DNA of 64,000 nt from a candidate division SR1 bacterium (GTDB lineage Bacteria; Patescibacteriota; Gracilibacteria; Absconditabacterales; Absconditicoccaceae): positions 1 to 64,000 of the forward strand of contig JAPLUU010000015.1 in the NCBI GenBank assembly GCA_026397515.1. Reading direction: 5' to 3'. Each line of letters begins with the position of its first letter. Position 1 is the stretch's first letter. A model generated the notes under the pieces. That model ran no database searches. It was not told where the DNA came from and saw only the letters and a program-made list of their open reading frames with translations. The position numbers were made by a program, and so were the translations under genes. Shown piece by piece: positions 50,744 through 62,482 of this stretch.

Positions 50744-52045
50744 TTATAAAGTAACTTCTTGTTCTTCACCAGTCTTCATATTTTTTATTTTATATCTCTT
50801 CAAATCTTTTTCTCCTTGGCCGAAAATGACGACATGGGGAATTCATTTTTTGTCTGCATACGTAAATTGTTTTCCTAGTTTTTCTGCAGACGGATAGACT
50901 TCTATAGTTTTACCTTCATTGATGAAAAGGTTGGCAAGCATAAGGATATCCTGTATAGTCTCAGGGAAATGTACAAATAAATATTCCGTCTGAGTAGTAT
51001 GTTCAGGTTTCATAGTTTCTAAGATCAAGTAGACCATTCTTGAAAGTCATATACTTCATCCTACACCAGAATAATTACTTTTTTTTGGGTTGATATATCC
51101 CGTAAGATTTTCATATCTTCCTCCAGAACTAATGCTTCCCAAAGCAATATCATCATCAAATAAGGTTTCATACACGGTACCTGTATAATAGTCTAGTCCT
51201 CTAATTATATATGGATCCCAGACAATATTGTATTTTTTTTCTTGATTGAGTCCATCAACAAAACGGAGCACTTCTTGCAATTCTTGATATCATCTACGAT
51301 AATTGTCATTATCTACGAGATTAGGATCGAGTCTATCAAAATTACATTGAACAAAAGAAATTATTTTTTTAACCTCAGCAGGAGAAACTAACTCTGCAAG
51401 TTCTTTCTGAAATATTTCAAATCACATTTTATAATATTTATCAAGCAAATTATAGAGCTGTGGTACTACTTTTTCCTCGAATTGAGAAAAAAATCATGCA
51501 AGAAGATATCTATTGTTTACGTGCAAGGTAAATGGTTTATTGGAAAGAAATTTAGCTACGATTTCATGTAAAGTTTTTGCTATTACGACCAACATCTCTG
51601 CGTCATAATACAAATTTTTACCTAGCGTTCATTTTTCTGTTTCTTGCCAAATAACATCTATATCTGATTGCCGAAATTCTTTAAATCTTCCTCTTTGTGA
51701 TCTTTCTCCTCTTCGAACAGGTTGGATTTGATAACGCTTAAAAGGAAATGTTATGTCATTTTCTCGATCCAATATATATCTTGCAAATGGAACCGTCAAA
51801 TCAAAATGAAGTGCATAGTCCTTAGTATCTTCATTACCTTGAGCCAAACCATACAATCAGAAAATCTGCTTCCCAGCATCTTCACCATTTTTGGCAAGAA
51901 GGACATGGGTAGATTCCACTGCAGGAGTTTCTATATGGGCAAAACCATATTGGCTATAATTAGCTTCAATAATCTTTTTGATATTATCAAATACCAACTG
52001 CTCTGCTGGACTATATTCGGGAAATCACCCTGGACGTAAAACCAT
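50744..52045 (-). CDS. hisS: Histidyl-tRNA synthetase
   Basis: 433 residues: [20 protein letters not shown] start, [46 protein letters not shown] (motif 2), [11 protein letters not shown]-type [30 protein letters not shown] and [13 protein letters not shown] (His-specific loops), GVGGSIGLSRM (motif 3), then the anticodon-binding domain. TGA supplies glycines at the start (RPGGF), IFGLYG and VGGSIG. First gene of the leftward group with the GT2 and serS genes. Confidence 0.95.
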
Positions 52046-52188
52046 ACTACAAAAATTATGTGATAAATTCACTTTTAATGTAGTTTCTTACCAGAGAATT
52101 TCAAGTGATTTATAGTTTGTTACCCAAATACGTAGAGAAATATATGATGAATAATTATTGAGATAAAAACTATACATAGTGTGCAAAT

Positions 52189-53337
52189 TTACGCCACAAC
52201 ACGATGGAGATATTTTCTAGCATAGATATATGCGATAACCAAAAGTAAGGCAACCATACCAAAAGGAGACATTCATAAATCTATAAGATATCCACCAATA
52301 AGCGGTCAGAAAATATTTGCCAAATTGCCAAGTGCGGCCATGTTACCATTAATCAAACCAATATCTGGATTGTCACCGAGAATCATATTTTGAAACACCG
52401 GACGAAAAATTCCTTGAAAAACACCACTCAGACCAACAAGTGTAATAATCAACCACGCTGGCCCAGCAAAGAAAGCTCAACCATAACAAGCAACCATTCA
52501 CAAAATACTAATACTGACTAATTGTTTATTACTAAATACTTTTAGCCAAATTTTGAGCAAAAATCATTGATTGATAATCATCACAGCACCAATCATAGCC
52601 ATTACATATCCACTAGTCTCACCCGTCATACCAAAGCGTTCACTAAGGAAAAGAACAAAAGACATCTGATAAATCATCAATGCAAGATTGATAATAAAAA
52701 ATACCAGATATTCCTTATTTTCTTTGGACACGAACATATTTTTGAAAATTGTAACAATATTGAGAGAAATATTTTTTGCTTTATTGAGAAATTTATTGGT
52801 CTCTGGCAATCATCGGATAATAAATAAAACATTTAATAAACATAAAAAGAAACTGACGATAAATGGCATTTTGATTCCATATCACAGAAGTCGTCCTCCT
52901 ATCGCAGGTCCCATAATAAATCATACGCCAAATATTGCTCCAAAAAGTCAGAAATTTTTACTACGTTCTTTTTGATCAACAGAAATATCACTGAGAATAG
53001 ACTGAATAGAACTGATATTTCCAGCAGCTGCTCAGTTTACAATTCTCGCCAATAAATACATCCAAATATTACCACCAATCCACAAAATACCATAACTTAT
53101 CAAGCTAGAAATCACGGAAACCAGTAAGACAATTTTTCTTCCATACTTATCAGAAATTGCTCCCAAAATAGGAGTAGAAAATAAGCCAAACAATGAAAAA
53201 ACTGTAGTTCCAAGTGAAATCATAAAGTAACTCGTATGATAGTAATTTACAAGATTAGGAAAAGCAGGTATCATAATAGTCATTCCCATCATATCGAGAA
53301 ACAACGTGAAAATTACGATTCGTTTTATTTTTTTCAT
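52189..53337 (-). CDS. MFS transporter, TetA-like drug exporter
   Basis: 382 residues and 12 predicted spans. Start MKKIKRIVIFTLFLDMMGMT and IMIPAFPNLVNYY match TetA/DHA1 proteins; GAISDKYGRKIVLL is the MFS A-motif between spans 2 and 3; GFIMGPAIGGRLL is the antiporter C-motif in span 5. Glycines in the spans are often TGA. Likely exports drugs or metabolites. Between murA and hisS on the same strand, with 143 bases to hisS that hold no gene. Confidence 0.88.
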
Positions 53338-53363
53338 ACGTATATAATGTAAATTAAAATATA

Positions 53364-54593
53364 TTATACAACTTTAATAGCTACTCAGATATTTTGTAAT
53401 TTATTAACTATATCATCATATCCTCTCGCAATAATATCTTCATTCATGATATTTGTTGTTCATTTTGCCATAATTCCAGCCAAGACCATTGCCCCACCAC
53501 ATCTCAAATCTGTAGTAGAAACATATCCACCTCTAAGTTTAGTAGGTCAGATAACTATTGCCTCATGAGGATTAAGGATTTCTACTTTAGCTCATAGATT
53601 TTCCAACTCAGTCAGATAATTAAATCTTCCTTCATACAATGTTTCGAATATTTTGGAAATTCCTGTTGCTTGAGTAAGCAAAGTTCAAAAGATAGATTGG
53701 AGATCAGTAGGAAATCAAGGATAGGTCCTAGTTTCAAATCTCACAGCCTGATAATTTTTTTTATTTTTAGAGTTTACTCTGATCGTCTCCTTATCGATAA
53801 TTTTGAAATCGATTCATATCTTGGTAGCTACACTATAGATAGCAGATAGATCATCAACATTACATCATTTGATAGTCAACTCACTATCATCAGCGCCTGC
53901 TCAGATGGCGAAATATGTACCTGCTTCTATATAATCAGAGATGATAGTAAATTCTTTATTGGTAACAGCTATTTTAGATGGTTTCATAACGATACTATGA
54001 TCAACATTTAAGTGAATATCGGCTCCTACACTATTGAGGAAATCAATCAAATTTCTTACATGTGGTTCTATAGCAACTTGATAGATATTTATCTCATAGT
54101 CGAAATTATTTGCGAAAGCAAGATAGGTCAACAACGCTTCGATAGCAGTCACAGAAAATCATTGCAACATAATATTTTTCTTTGGTACACCAACTACTTC
54201 AAACATTTTATGTTCATCTGTTTGGGTTACTTTGATACCAGCATTTATCAAGGCATCATCAAACATATCTAACGGTCTCTTTCAAATATTACATCCACCG
54301 CTCCCTACAAATTTTACTTTACCGTATTTGATAAGTCCAAATGGGATAAGCAAAATAGATGCTCTAAATTTCTTTGCAAGATCATCAGTCAGATCAAAAT
54401 AATCTGTAGATTTTGCTATTGCGTCTTGTGCTAATGTCTCCATAGACAAGACATCTTTGATATTTGGTTTATTCAGAAGATTCACAGCATTATCAATACA
54501 TAAATTTGCAGCTACGATAGGTAAAGCAGCATTTTTACTTCATGAAATAATAATTTCTCATTTTAGCTTAGGTGAATATTCGATTTGAAACAT
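53364..54593 (-). CDS. murA: UDP-GlcNAc 1-carboxyvinyltransferase
   Basis: First committed step of peptidoglycan synthesis: enolpyruvate transfer from PEP to UDP-GlcNAc. 409 residues: ISGSKNAALPIVAANLCID (substrate-binding KN), RASILLIPFGLIKYGKV, the catalytic-loop GSGGCNIGKRPLDMF with the active Cys (so fosfomycin-sensitive type), DYIEAGTYFAIGAG, YPGFPTDLQS and RGGYVSTTDLRCGGAMVLAG. TGA is used for many glycines. Shows that this organism makes at least part of its own cell wall, in line with the amidase and SpoIID gene. Confidence 0.94.
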
Positions 54594-54674
54594 AGACTAT
54601 TGATAAAATGATAAATGCTTCACAATAAATAACAGTTAAAAGAGTGTAAAAAAAACAATCAAATTTGCAAGATT

Positions 54675-54702
54675 AAAAAAGCCCTGCTAAAAATAACAGG
54701 GA
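54675..54702 (-). terminator. Intrinsic terminator
   Basis: On the minus strand CCCTG / CAGGG around an A/T-rich loop, followed by CTTTTTT. Ends the 54728 gene. Confidence 0.8.
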
Positions 54703-54727
54703 TAATCTTTTTTACAAATTAATACTA

Positions 54728-54946
54728 TTAGGAACCATAGGCTTTCCTAAGATCATCAGCAGCATCTGCGATTGATTTGGGAATTAAATCCTTCTTAGTT
54801 AGTTTGTCATAGGATTTTCCCATAACATCGCGAACTTTGTCTTTAAATTTGTTGGTTTCTATCTTAATTGCTTGTGCTGAAGGATCATCACCTTCCGAAG
54901 CATTTTCAGCTAGATCAACAATCGATTTTAAGTCTGATAAATTCAT
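54728..54946 (-). CDS. Small acidic helical protein
   Basis: 72 residues, helical, acidic N-terminus (SDLKSIVDLAENASEGDDPS) and a more basic second half (KFKDKVRDVMGKSYDKLTKK). Three glycines, no TGA. Single gene with its own terminator. Not recognised. Confidence 0.6.
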   Translation of the reverse strand: MNLSDLKSIVDLAENASEGDDPSAQAIKIETNKFKDKVRDVMGKSYDKLTKKDLIPKSIADAADDLRKAYGS

Positions 54947-55024
54947 AATTTTTACGTATTAGTAACTATTTTGTTTTGAAAAAATACTATATATATCTTT
55001 AAATAAATAGCAAGACTTTTAGTT

Positions 55025-55627
55025 TTACCATTTTCTCCAACTTGGACACTGTTGGTCTACATCGATATGAGCAAATCATTGATGGTTGATACCATCGACA
55101 ATAGCTTGCGTAAGTAATGGTAAATCTTTGTCTACCATATGTACAGAATATCCACATCCTGCAGCTTTTGCAAGTGCATTAGGATCAAATGGCAAGAGTT
55201 GATTTCCTTGAGGAGTAGATCTTGTTTTGACGTGAAGTGGAGTCGTCGGAGACGCTTGCCCGGTAGTCAATCCATAGTTCTCATTGTTTGCAACGATATA
55301 GAGCAGATTAATATCTCTTCTACAAGAATGAAGGAAATGTCAGAGTCCAATTCCATATCCATCACCGTCACCACCATAACAAATTACGGTGAGATCTGGA
55401 TTGGCTAATTTTACACCCGTAGCAAATGGCAATGATCTCCCATGTAAGGTTTCACATCCATAGCCATCAATGTACTGACTCGTTTTACTCGCGCACCCGA
55501 TACCAGAAAGAATAACTACCTTATGTTTTGGTATATTCAATTGTTTAAGTGCACTCTTAATAGCAGCGTTAATAAGAAAATTACCACAGCCAGGACACCA
55601 CTGAATCTTAGTTAAATTAGTACGCAT
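55025..55627 (-). CDS. korB: 2-oxoacid:ferredoxin oxidoreductase, beta subunit (short form)
   Basis: 200 residues carrying the TPP-binding beta subunit core: WCPGCGNFLINAAIKSAL, VILSGIGCASKTSQYI, TLHGRSLPFATGVKLANP, YGGDGDGYGIGLGHFLHS (GDG TPP motif) and IVANNENYGLTTGQASPTT. It ends at DVDQQCPSW, about 80-90 residues before the end of typical KorB/PorB proteins, so the C-terminal domain is missing; the stop is a real TAA. With korA it would oxidatively decarboxylate 2-oxoglutarate or another 2-oxoacid using ferredoxin. Separated from korA by an unrelated ORF. Confidence 0.87.
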
Positions 55628-55686
55628 AGTTTTGTTGCTAATGGATTAAAAATGGAGAATGAATAATGAATGATTTTGGAATTTTT

Positions 55687-56022
55687 TTATTCTTTTGATG
55701 ATTTTACTATAGTTACTAATATTCTAACAATAGATTCACAATCAGATTTTATTTCAACTACATGTTCATCAAATCAATGCTCAAGTATTTCTAACCGATA
55801 TAACGTTTCATAAGATTCTTTAAGCGCTATAGTCATTTTATTTATAAAATCTTTCTTACTTATCGCTCATTGCGCTTCTGCAACATTTGCTCATATACTT
55901 GTTCAACTTCTAAACAATTGTGAAGCTATTTCATAATACTTTTTATCTTTCAATGACATATAAAATTTTGCCAATTTAATAGAAAATTCAAGTGTCTTTT
56001 GCTGAATAAGGTTTTCTTTCAT
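55687..56022 (-). CDS. Four-helix-bundle protein (23S rRNA intervening-sequence protein family)
   Basis: 111 residues. FSIKLAKFYMSLKDKKYYEI, SQLFRSGTSIGANVAEAQGA and the closing helices are the S23/IVP four-helix bundle. Such ORFs occur inside 23S rRNA intervening sequences and as free genes that move between loci. Here it separates korA from korB. Short inverted repeats AATGAATGAT (55665-55674) and ATCATTCATT (56073-56082) flank it, the second touching the korA stop, consistent with insertion. Five or more TGA, so it is adapted to this code. Confidence 0.85.
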
Positions 56023-56080
56023 GATATATTTTAAAATAAAAACATACCGCCATCATTCATCGTTAATTATCCATCATTCA

Positions 56081-57625
56081 TTATATTATTATGTCTTCTG
56101 CAAAAATAGGATACAAAGTATATTTTCTAATATTGGTAACTTTATTATTCCATTTTTTATCATTGAGCCAGCATTTGTTGGTAATGAGTTCTTGCAACTG
56201 TCCACTAGTATTCATCTCTACAAAAATAAGTTTTTTGATGTGTTTCACATGCGTATCTAAGAATTCTTTAAGTCTTATATCAAGTGGCTGTAAAACTTTA
56301 ATAACTATCAGACCATATTTCACATTCTTTTTATTTTTTGTACGGATATACTCCTCTAAAAAATCTTTGGTAAATTCTTGTTGAACGAAAGTCTCGAGTT
56401 TTTTAAATCTTTTATCTTGTTGTTGTTTTTTGATTATAGGATCTTCATTCGTTGCTCCATTTTCATCATGTTCGTATGAGGTTGCGATAAATTCGCCATT
56501 CTCCGTACCAGGCAATGTTACCTTTGAGATTCCATCAGCAGAAAGTTCGTATCTCTTGAATCATTCAGATCCGTTGATTTGAAGTTTTCCTCTCAAAATA
56601 GGTTCAGAAATAAGTTTAGTTTTGTCTATTGATAGGTATGATTCAGAAAGTTGTTTGTCGATAAGGAAGATAACTGGATGTTGATAGATATCAGATCGAT
56701 TCAATGCTTTTCAAATTAAATTATATCACTCTTCAAAGCTAGAAGGTGCTAACACAATAGGAAATGTATCACCGAAACTTGCATTCAAGGCATAATTTAA
56801 ATCTGATTGACCAGTAAACGTTGGTGTTCCTGTACTTGGACCATCACGTTGAGAAAGGATATATACTCATCAGAGTTCAGCTTGATTAGAAAAACTAATA
56901 GATTCAGTCATAAGAGCGAATCATCCTCCACTGGTTCCACACATAGCTCTTTTACCAGCAAATTTAGCACCAAGCATTGCCATACTTACCGCAATTTCAT
57001 CTTCTCATTGGAAAAATATCGCTTCCTTATGTTCTACGATGACATCAATTAACGATGAAGCTGGAGTCATTGGGTATGCAGAATAGAAATTCATACCTGC
57101 CGCAATAGCTCAGGTACCCACCATTTCATTTCAGAAAACAAATGATTTAGCTGGTCAGATATTTTTGGATAAATCATATTTCGCAGTTTTGAAATATTCA
57201 TATCACTTCGTCATTGTAACAACATTATCATTTAACACATCACCAGTGAATTGACTCGCCAATAGTTTTTCACCTTCTTCACGAGCGATACCAAGAAGTT
57301 TTAATGATGCTCAGAAAAAATAGACATTCTTATATTTGATAGTAGTGTCTTTGAGTGCGTGAATCTTTTTGAGATTGTAGAGTTTGGAATTTTTGGTTAC
57401 TGAGTATTCATCAAACGGGAAAAAATGGTCAATAGTTTGAGTGATGAAGGGATATTCATCTGAAATATATAAGAAGAAGTCATTATTATCTCCCTTGATG
57501 ATGGAAGCATATTCCTTGTCACCTAGAATTGAATATCATTTAGATGATAATAATTGTCCAAGAAGCATACCTGAAGTATTTACTCCGGTACCTGCAGCTC
57601 ACGAGAAGCCTATTGAAATTTTCAT
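56081..57625 (-). CDS. korA: 2-oxoacid:ferredoxin oxidoreductase, gamma-alpha fusion subunit
   Basis: 514 residues. The N-terminal ~170 residues are the gamma domain (ISIGFSGAAGTGVNTSGMLL, YASIIKGDNNDFFLYIS); the alpha pyrimidine-binding domain follows with NEMVGTGAIAAGMNFYSAYP and MTPASSLIDVI, GEDEIAVSMAMLGAKFAGKR, CGTSGGGFALMTES and QRDGPSTGTPTFTGQSDL. This gamma-alpha fusion is typical for 2-oxoglutarate-type enzymes in many bacteria. TGA is common. Pairs with the short korB downstream. Substrate (2-oxoglutarate versus pyruvate) is inferred from domain order. Confidence 0.9.
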
Positions 57626-57794
57626 AGGTTATAAAGAACAAGATAAATAATGTATTAAAATCCTTATAATAAAAAAAAATCATAAAACAATTCTAAGTTA
57701 TCAGACCAGTAAAGATAGCTTTTTACCAATGTTTTAGTTTTTTCCTACCTTTGTCAGTTTTTTTCTTTTTTGGGAGTAGTATATTTACAGCGAA

Positions 57795-59156
57795 ATGATT
57801 TTATTTCGTAATATACAATATATGCAACAATCTGATTTTATTTTTGACAAAATATTCAAACAGAAAGTAGGTCACCTCAATTTCAATATCGAAACATATA
57901 AAAAAATTTATGATCTGATTGAAATTCAGGATATTTTCGAGGTATCTCAAGAACAATTTGAATACGTAAAGAAAAAATCTCTTTTTTCTGTGCTCTGTAT
58001 ATATAATGAAGAAGGAAAAATGTACTTACAAAAAGACTTTCATGATGAATATCGGGCATTACCATGAGGAAGTATACGCGACACAGATGATATCCATGCA
58101 GCAGTAAGAAGAATAGCAAAAAAAATCCATGAAGATATTGTGATTTGAGAGATAGAACCTATAGCATTAGTGACCAATATATTTAAATTCTGAGAAGAAT
58201 ATCATACCAATGTCGGGGTAGTTTTTATGGCAAGAGTAAGAAATTTTGACGAAATAAAAAAATCTTTATATTATGGTGATTTTCTAATTATTACTGAGCA
58301 GGAATTACATAAAATCAATAAATATGCCAACAATCAAGTCGTACAATTAGCACTTAAAAGGGTCAAAACATTTACCCATAGTTTTCCAGAACATGAGATA
58401 GCAACAAATGAAAAGTATAAATTCAGATATACTCTCCACAACAAAATAGTCAAAAAAATGTTTTTGACACCACGCATCAAAAGAAAGAAAGAATTCAACC
58501 AACTATTGTTTGATAAGATATGAAATATCGATTCTTTTATTGACGTATCTTGTTGAGATAATTGATTTTTGACAACACTTACCAAATACATACCAGAATT
58601 GAAAGTAGTAGTAGGAAACGACATTTCTCGAAGTCAAATAGATTTACCCCACCAAGAACAGCAAAAAATATTATATACTAACCATAATGCTGTACATCTT
58701 CCTTTCAAAAAAAATGCTTTTGATATAGCATATTGTGCAAATACTCTTCATCATATGACATCCAGAAAAGATATGCAGAGTCTTTTGACATGAATGTCCT
58801 CTATTGCTAAAAAAATTATTATCGTAGAGATAGAAAGACCAAAAGAAACAGGATGGTTTCCTCATATATTAAACAAATATCGATATATATGATTTCTAAA
58901 AGATGTAGGATGAGCATATGTATCTCAAAGTGAATTTGAGATAGTCATCAATGATCTCTTTAAAAACAAAGCAAAGATACAATTTTCTTATTTTAAGAAC
59001 ATTCAGGGTAAATATATGATTGCAGAGATTGAAAATCAAGATAACCAAGAACAGAAACAGCAAGGAAACAAAATTTCATTTCAGCAGTTAATAGAAAGAT
59101 ACGAAAAGGTAAAACGAGCAAAACAGCAGCAAGAAGCAAGAGCGATGAAAGTATAA
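57795..59156 (+). CDS. Nudix domain-SAM methyltransferase fusion
   Basis: 453 residues combining two domains. Residues ~50-175 are Nudix-like: SVLCIYNEEGKMYLQKDFHD, RALPGGSIRDTDDIHAAVRR with a weakened box (RRIAKKIHEDI in place of REUxEExGU, so the metal-binding glutamates are partly lost). Residues ~245-400 are a class I methyltransferase: SFIDVSCGDNGFLTTL (motif I), LKVVVGNDISRSQ (acidic end of strand 2), FDIAYCANTLHHM and IIIVEIERP. The C-terminus is a Gln/Lys-rich coiled coil. I know no common family with this order. Could modify a nucleotide-linked substrate. ATG at 57822 is an alternative start. Confidence 0.8.
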
Positions 59157-59183
59157 CACATCTTTTATTCTTTTTTTATTGCC

Positions 59184-59771
59184 ATGCACCAAAAATCTGA
59201 AGCCGTCTTTGAAACAGAAAAAAAGTTTAGATGTACAGAAATCGATAAACTAGTAGATCATGCATGTTCTCTTGGATTTATCCAAACACAAAAAAATATA
59301 AGAGAACATGATATCTATTTCACTGACAAAGAGCATATCTTTATAGAAAAAAGAATTTGTCTGAGAATAAGACAGACAGATTCGCATTGCGAGATAACCC
59401 ACAAATGACATTCTCAAGACACCTGAGCATTCTATTCAAAACTAGAAAACAATATTGAGATAGCTCACGAAAACAAAGAAAATGCGATATCACTTATAGA
59501 ATCTTTATGATTTTTGAAATATGTAGAAATAAAAAAGGTAAGGGATATATTCAAAAAAACACAAGAAAAATATACATATAATATAGCAATCGATCATATA
59601 GAAAATATATGATATTTTATAGAATTTGAAATTCTATCCCCAAAGGCAATCGAAAAGGATCAGATAAAAATAATTTTTAATGAGTTTGTTGGTCATTTCG
59701 GTGGTTTTGATCTTCAAGAAGAGTCACTGCCGTATAGAGATATAGTAAAACAGGAGGATAAAATTGTTTAA
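59184..59771 (+). CDS. CYTH-domain protein (CyaB/thiamine-triphosphatase-like)
   Basis: 195 residues. The N-terminal FETEKKFRC is the ExExK motif of the CYTH triphosphate tunnel; ICLRIRQTDSHCEITHKG, KKVRDIFKKTQEKY, IAIDHIENIGYFIEFEI complete the alternating basic and acidic strands. CYTH enzymes hydrolyse triphosphates such as ThTP or PPPi, or make cAMP (class IV). TGA encodes Gly at HKGHSQ and NIGYF. It follows the Nudix-methyltransferase gene by 27 bases. Confidence 0.87.
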
Positions 59772-59805
59772 ACATTGAAAAATACCCAGCTTTTCTTATC
59801 ATACC

Positions 59806-60846
59806 ATGAAGTATTTTTTAGTTAACAAGAAAGTTATGGACGAAAAAAATAAAACATGATCTATTATATTATATAAAGCGCCAGATGGGACATCTGCTAT
59901 AGATGTAAAATTTGAAGGAGAAACAGTTTGGCTTAATGCTCATCAAATGAGCGAGATTTTTGATGTAAATCGTCCTGCAATTGTAAAACACATACAAAAC
60001 ATTTATAAAACTGGTGAATTAAAAGAAAAATCAACCTGTTCCAAAATGGAACACATTGCAAGTGATTGAAAAAAAAGAATAATGCACTTTTATAATCTAG
60101 ATACGATTATATCTGTATGATATCGTGTAAATAGCAAAAATGCAACTAATTTTAGAATATGGGCTACATCTGTAGTAAAAGAGTATCTTATTAAAGGATA
60201 TGTTATCAATCAAAAAAGACTCTCTGAAACAGGTCTGAAAATATTTGAAAAAGCCATAGCATTAGTCAAAAAAAATATAGAAAGTAACGTTTTGACCGAC
60301 AAGGAAACAAAAGGGATGTTGTCTTTGGTGACCAATTATGCTTATTCTTGGATTGTTCTACAAAAATATGATGAAGGAACGTTGTCAATAGAAAATCTAA
60401 ATATAATAAAGACATCTAAACTAAAATACGAAGAAGCTATCTCTGCCATAAACGAAATGAAAAATGAATTACTACCCAAGGGAGAAGTTTCAAAAATGTT
60501 TGGAGTAGAAAAACATGACTGATTAAGATGAGTTTTGGAACAGATCAATCAGACTTTTGACAAAAAAGAATTATATCAGAGCATAGAAGAAAAAGCAGCA
60601 GCACTACTCTATTTTACCATTAAAAATCATCCTTTCACCGACTGAAACAAAAAAATAGGAGCATTTTTGTTTGTTTTTTTCCTGGCAAAGAATACATATT
60701 TATATCGTTCAAATGGTGAGAAGAGAATTGATGATAATACTTTAGTGGCTTTAACACTACTTATAGCTACAAGCGAAAATAGTGAAAAGGATATGCTATT
60801 AAAATTAGTCGCTAATTTTTTAATAGACGAAAAGCCACATAAATAA
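59806..60846 (+). CDS. RhuM-family virulence protein with Fic domain
   Basis: 346 residues. The N-terminal part is the RhuM domain (IDVKFEGETVWLNAHQMSEI, FDVNRPAIVKHIQNIYKTGE, MHFYNLDTIISVGYRVNS). The C-terminal part is a Fic/DOC fold with HPFTDGNKKIGAFLFVFFLA; Fic enzymes have HxFx[D/E]GNxRxxR, so the catalytic His is kept but the first and last arginines are replaced by Lys and Phe-side residues. Many Fic proteins transfer AMP to target proteins; activity here is uncertain. Possibly an accessory or host-interaction gene, since these bacteria live with hosts. Confidence 0.87.
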
Positions 60847-60927
60847 AGAAAACAAAACCATTGAAAACTCCTCTGCTTTTATTACCAATACATCATTAAT
60901 TATTCATCTTTAATTAAGTTGTATAGT

Positions 60928-62457
60928 ATGGATTGAGAATTATTAGCAGATCAACCGTTATGAGAAAAACTTATCAAGAAATGATTCTGGTTATATTTTT
61001 TTATGTTCCTCACGGCACCAGTAGGATATATAATCAAGGTTTTAGTATCAAATACCCTCTCCGTAGAAGATGTAGGAATTTTTTATAGTGTACTCGGATT
61101 TATTACATTGATATCTATTTATCACGATCTGTGATTAACTGAAGCATTACAATATTTTCTTCCCAAATATCGAATAGAAAAAAAATATAATCATTTTAAA
61201 ACGATTACCATAATATCTCTTTTAGCACAGGTAATTTTATGAACAGCAATTGCCTGTCTTATGTATTTTGGTGCAGATCGATTAGCTATTCATCAATTCA
61301 GATCACCAGAAGCCGCAGAAATCATACGTACATTATGTTTCTATTTTATAGGAATAAACTTTATCCAAGTATTTACATCAATTTTTCTTGCATTTCAAGA
61401 TACAATAGCTTCTAATTTAGTAGAATTTTTCAGATCATATACCATACTCTTTTTTACTATCATTTTTTGGATGGGTAACACACTCACCACTGCTAGTTTT
61501 TCCTTGTGATGGATAAGTGGATTGTGAATTGCACTGATAGCAGGAAGTATAATTCTTCGAACAAAATATGGCCATGCATTTAGAAAAGGGAAAATAACAT
61601 GGGATACAAAAATCATAAAAAAACAATTCAAATATGCAATTCGAGTGTTTCTATGAGCAAATATATGATCTCTTTTAGGACAAGTAGACCAACAGATGAT
61701 TATCAATATCCTAGGTCCTAAATCAGCAGGATATTATAGTAATTTCTTTAGCCTATTAAATATGTATTCCGTAGTTATCACTCCATTATTAATACTAACA
61801 TTCCCAATAGTAACAGAACTCATAACAAAAAAAAAATATCAACAACTCAAAGATTTCCAAAATTTACTCTATAAATATTTTTCAATATTTGCCATAAGTA
61901 TTAGTGGAATATTTTTTGCTTTCTGACCAGAAATAGCAAGTATATTGTTCGGCACAAAATTTCTTTATTCATGACAACTATTAGTATATACTTCACCATT
62001 TTTGATTCTCAATATTTTACCAATTATAAATTTTGGTATTTTAGCAGGATTAGGTAAAGTAAAAGCAAGAGTAAAGGTAATACTGGTAGCATTAATAGCA
62101 AATATATTGCTAAACTTCTTATTATTATATATATTCAAAACGGGCCTTCCATGAGCCATTGTGGCAATGATTGTAGGACGATTATTACTTCGATGGGGAA
62201 GCTTTAAAATCATACAAAAAAACCAAAAAATATCATTTGATTGGATGTTTTTATGCAAAAATACAATCATAATCATTATATTAAGTGGAATATTACTGAT
62301 TGGGAAAAATAAGTTTTTAACACTAAATAATAGTGATAGACTAACAAATATAAAATATTTATGTATATTTATAGGTATATATTATGGCGTAATAGCAATC
62401 ATTAATTATAAAAGTTTTTTCGTCTTAAAAAAAGAGATAAAGAAATTAAAGAATTAA
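60928..62457 (+). CDS. Polysaccharide flippase (Wzx/MATE-like, O-antigen transporter)
   Basis: 509 residues with 12-14 predicted spans. Opening KGFWLYFFMFLTAPVGYIIK and SNTLSVEDVGIFYSVLGFI matches the Polysacc_synt/Wzx family; the centre has GSLLGQVDQQMIINILGPKSAG-type sequence (QVDQQMIINILGPKSAGYYS), the characteristic loop before span 8. It moves lipid-linked oligosaccharides across the membrane. First gene of a surface-polysaccharide cluster that continues to the window end. Numerous TGA glycines. Confidence 0.9.
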
Positions 62458-62482
62458 TATTCATTTTATTCTTAATAAAAAA

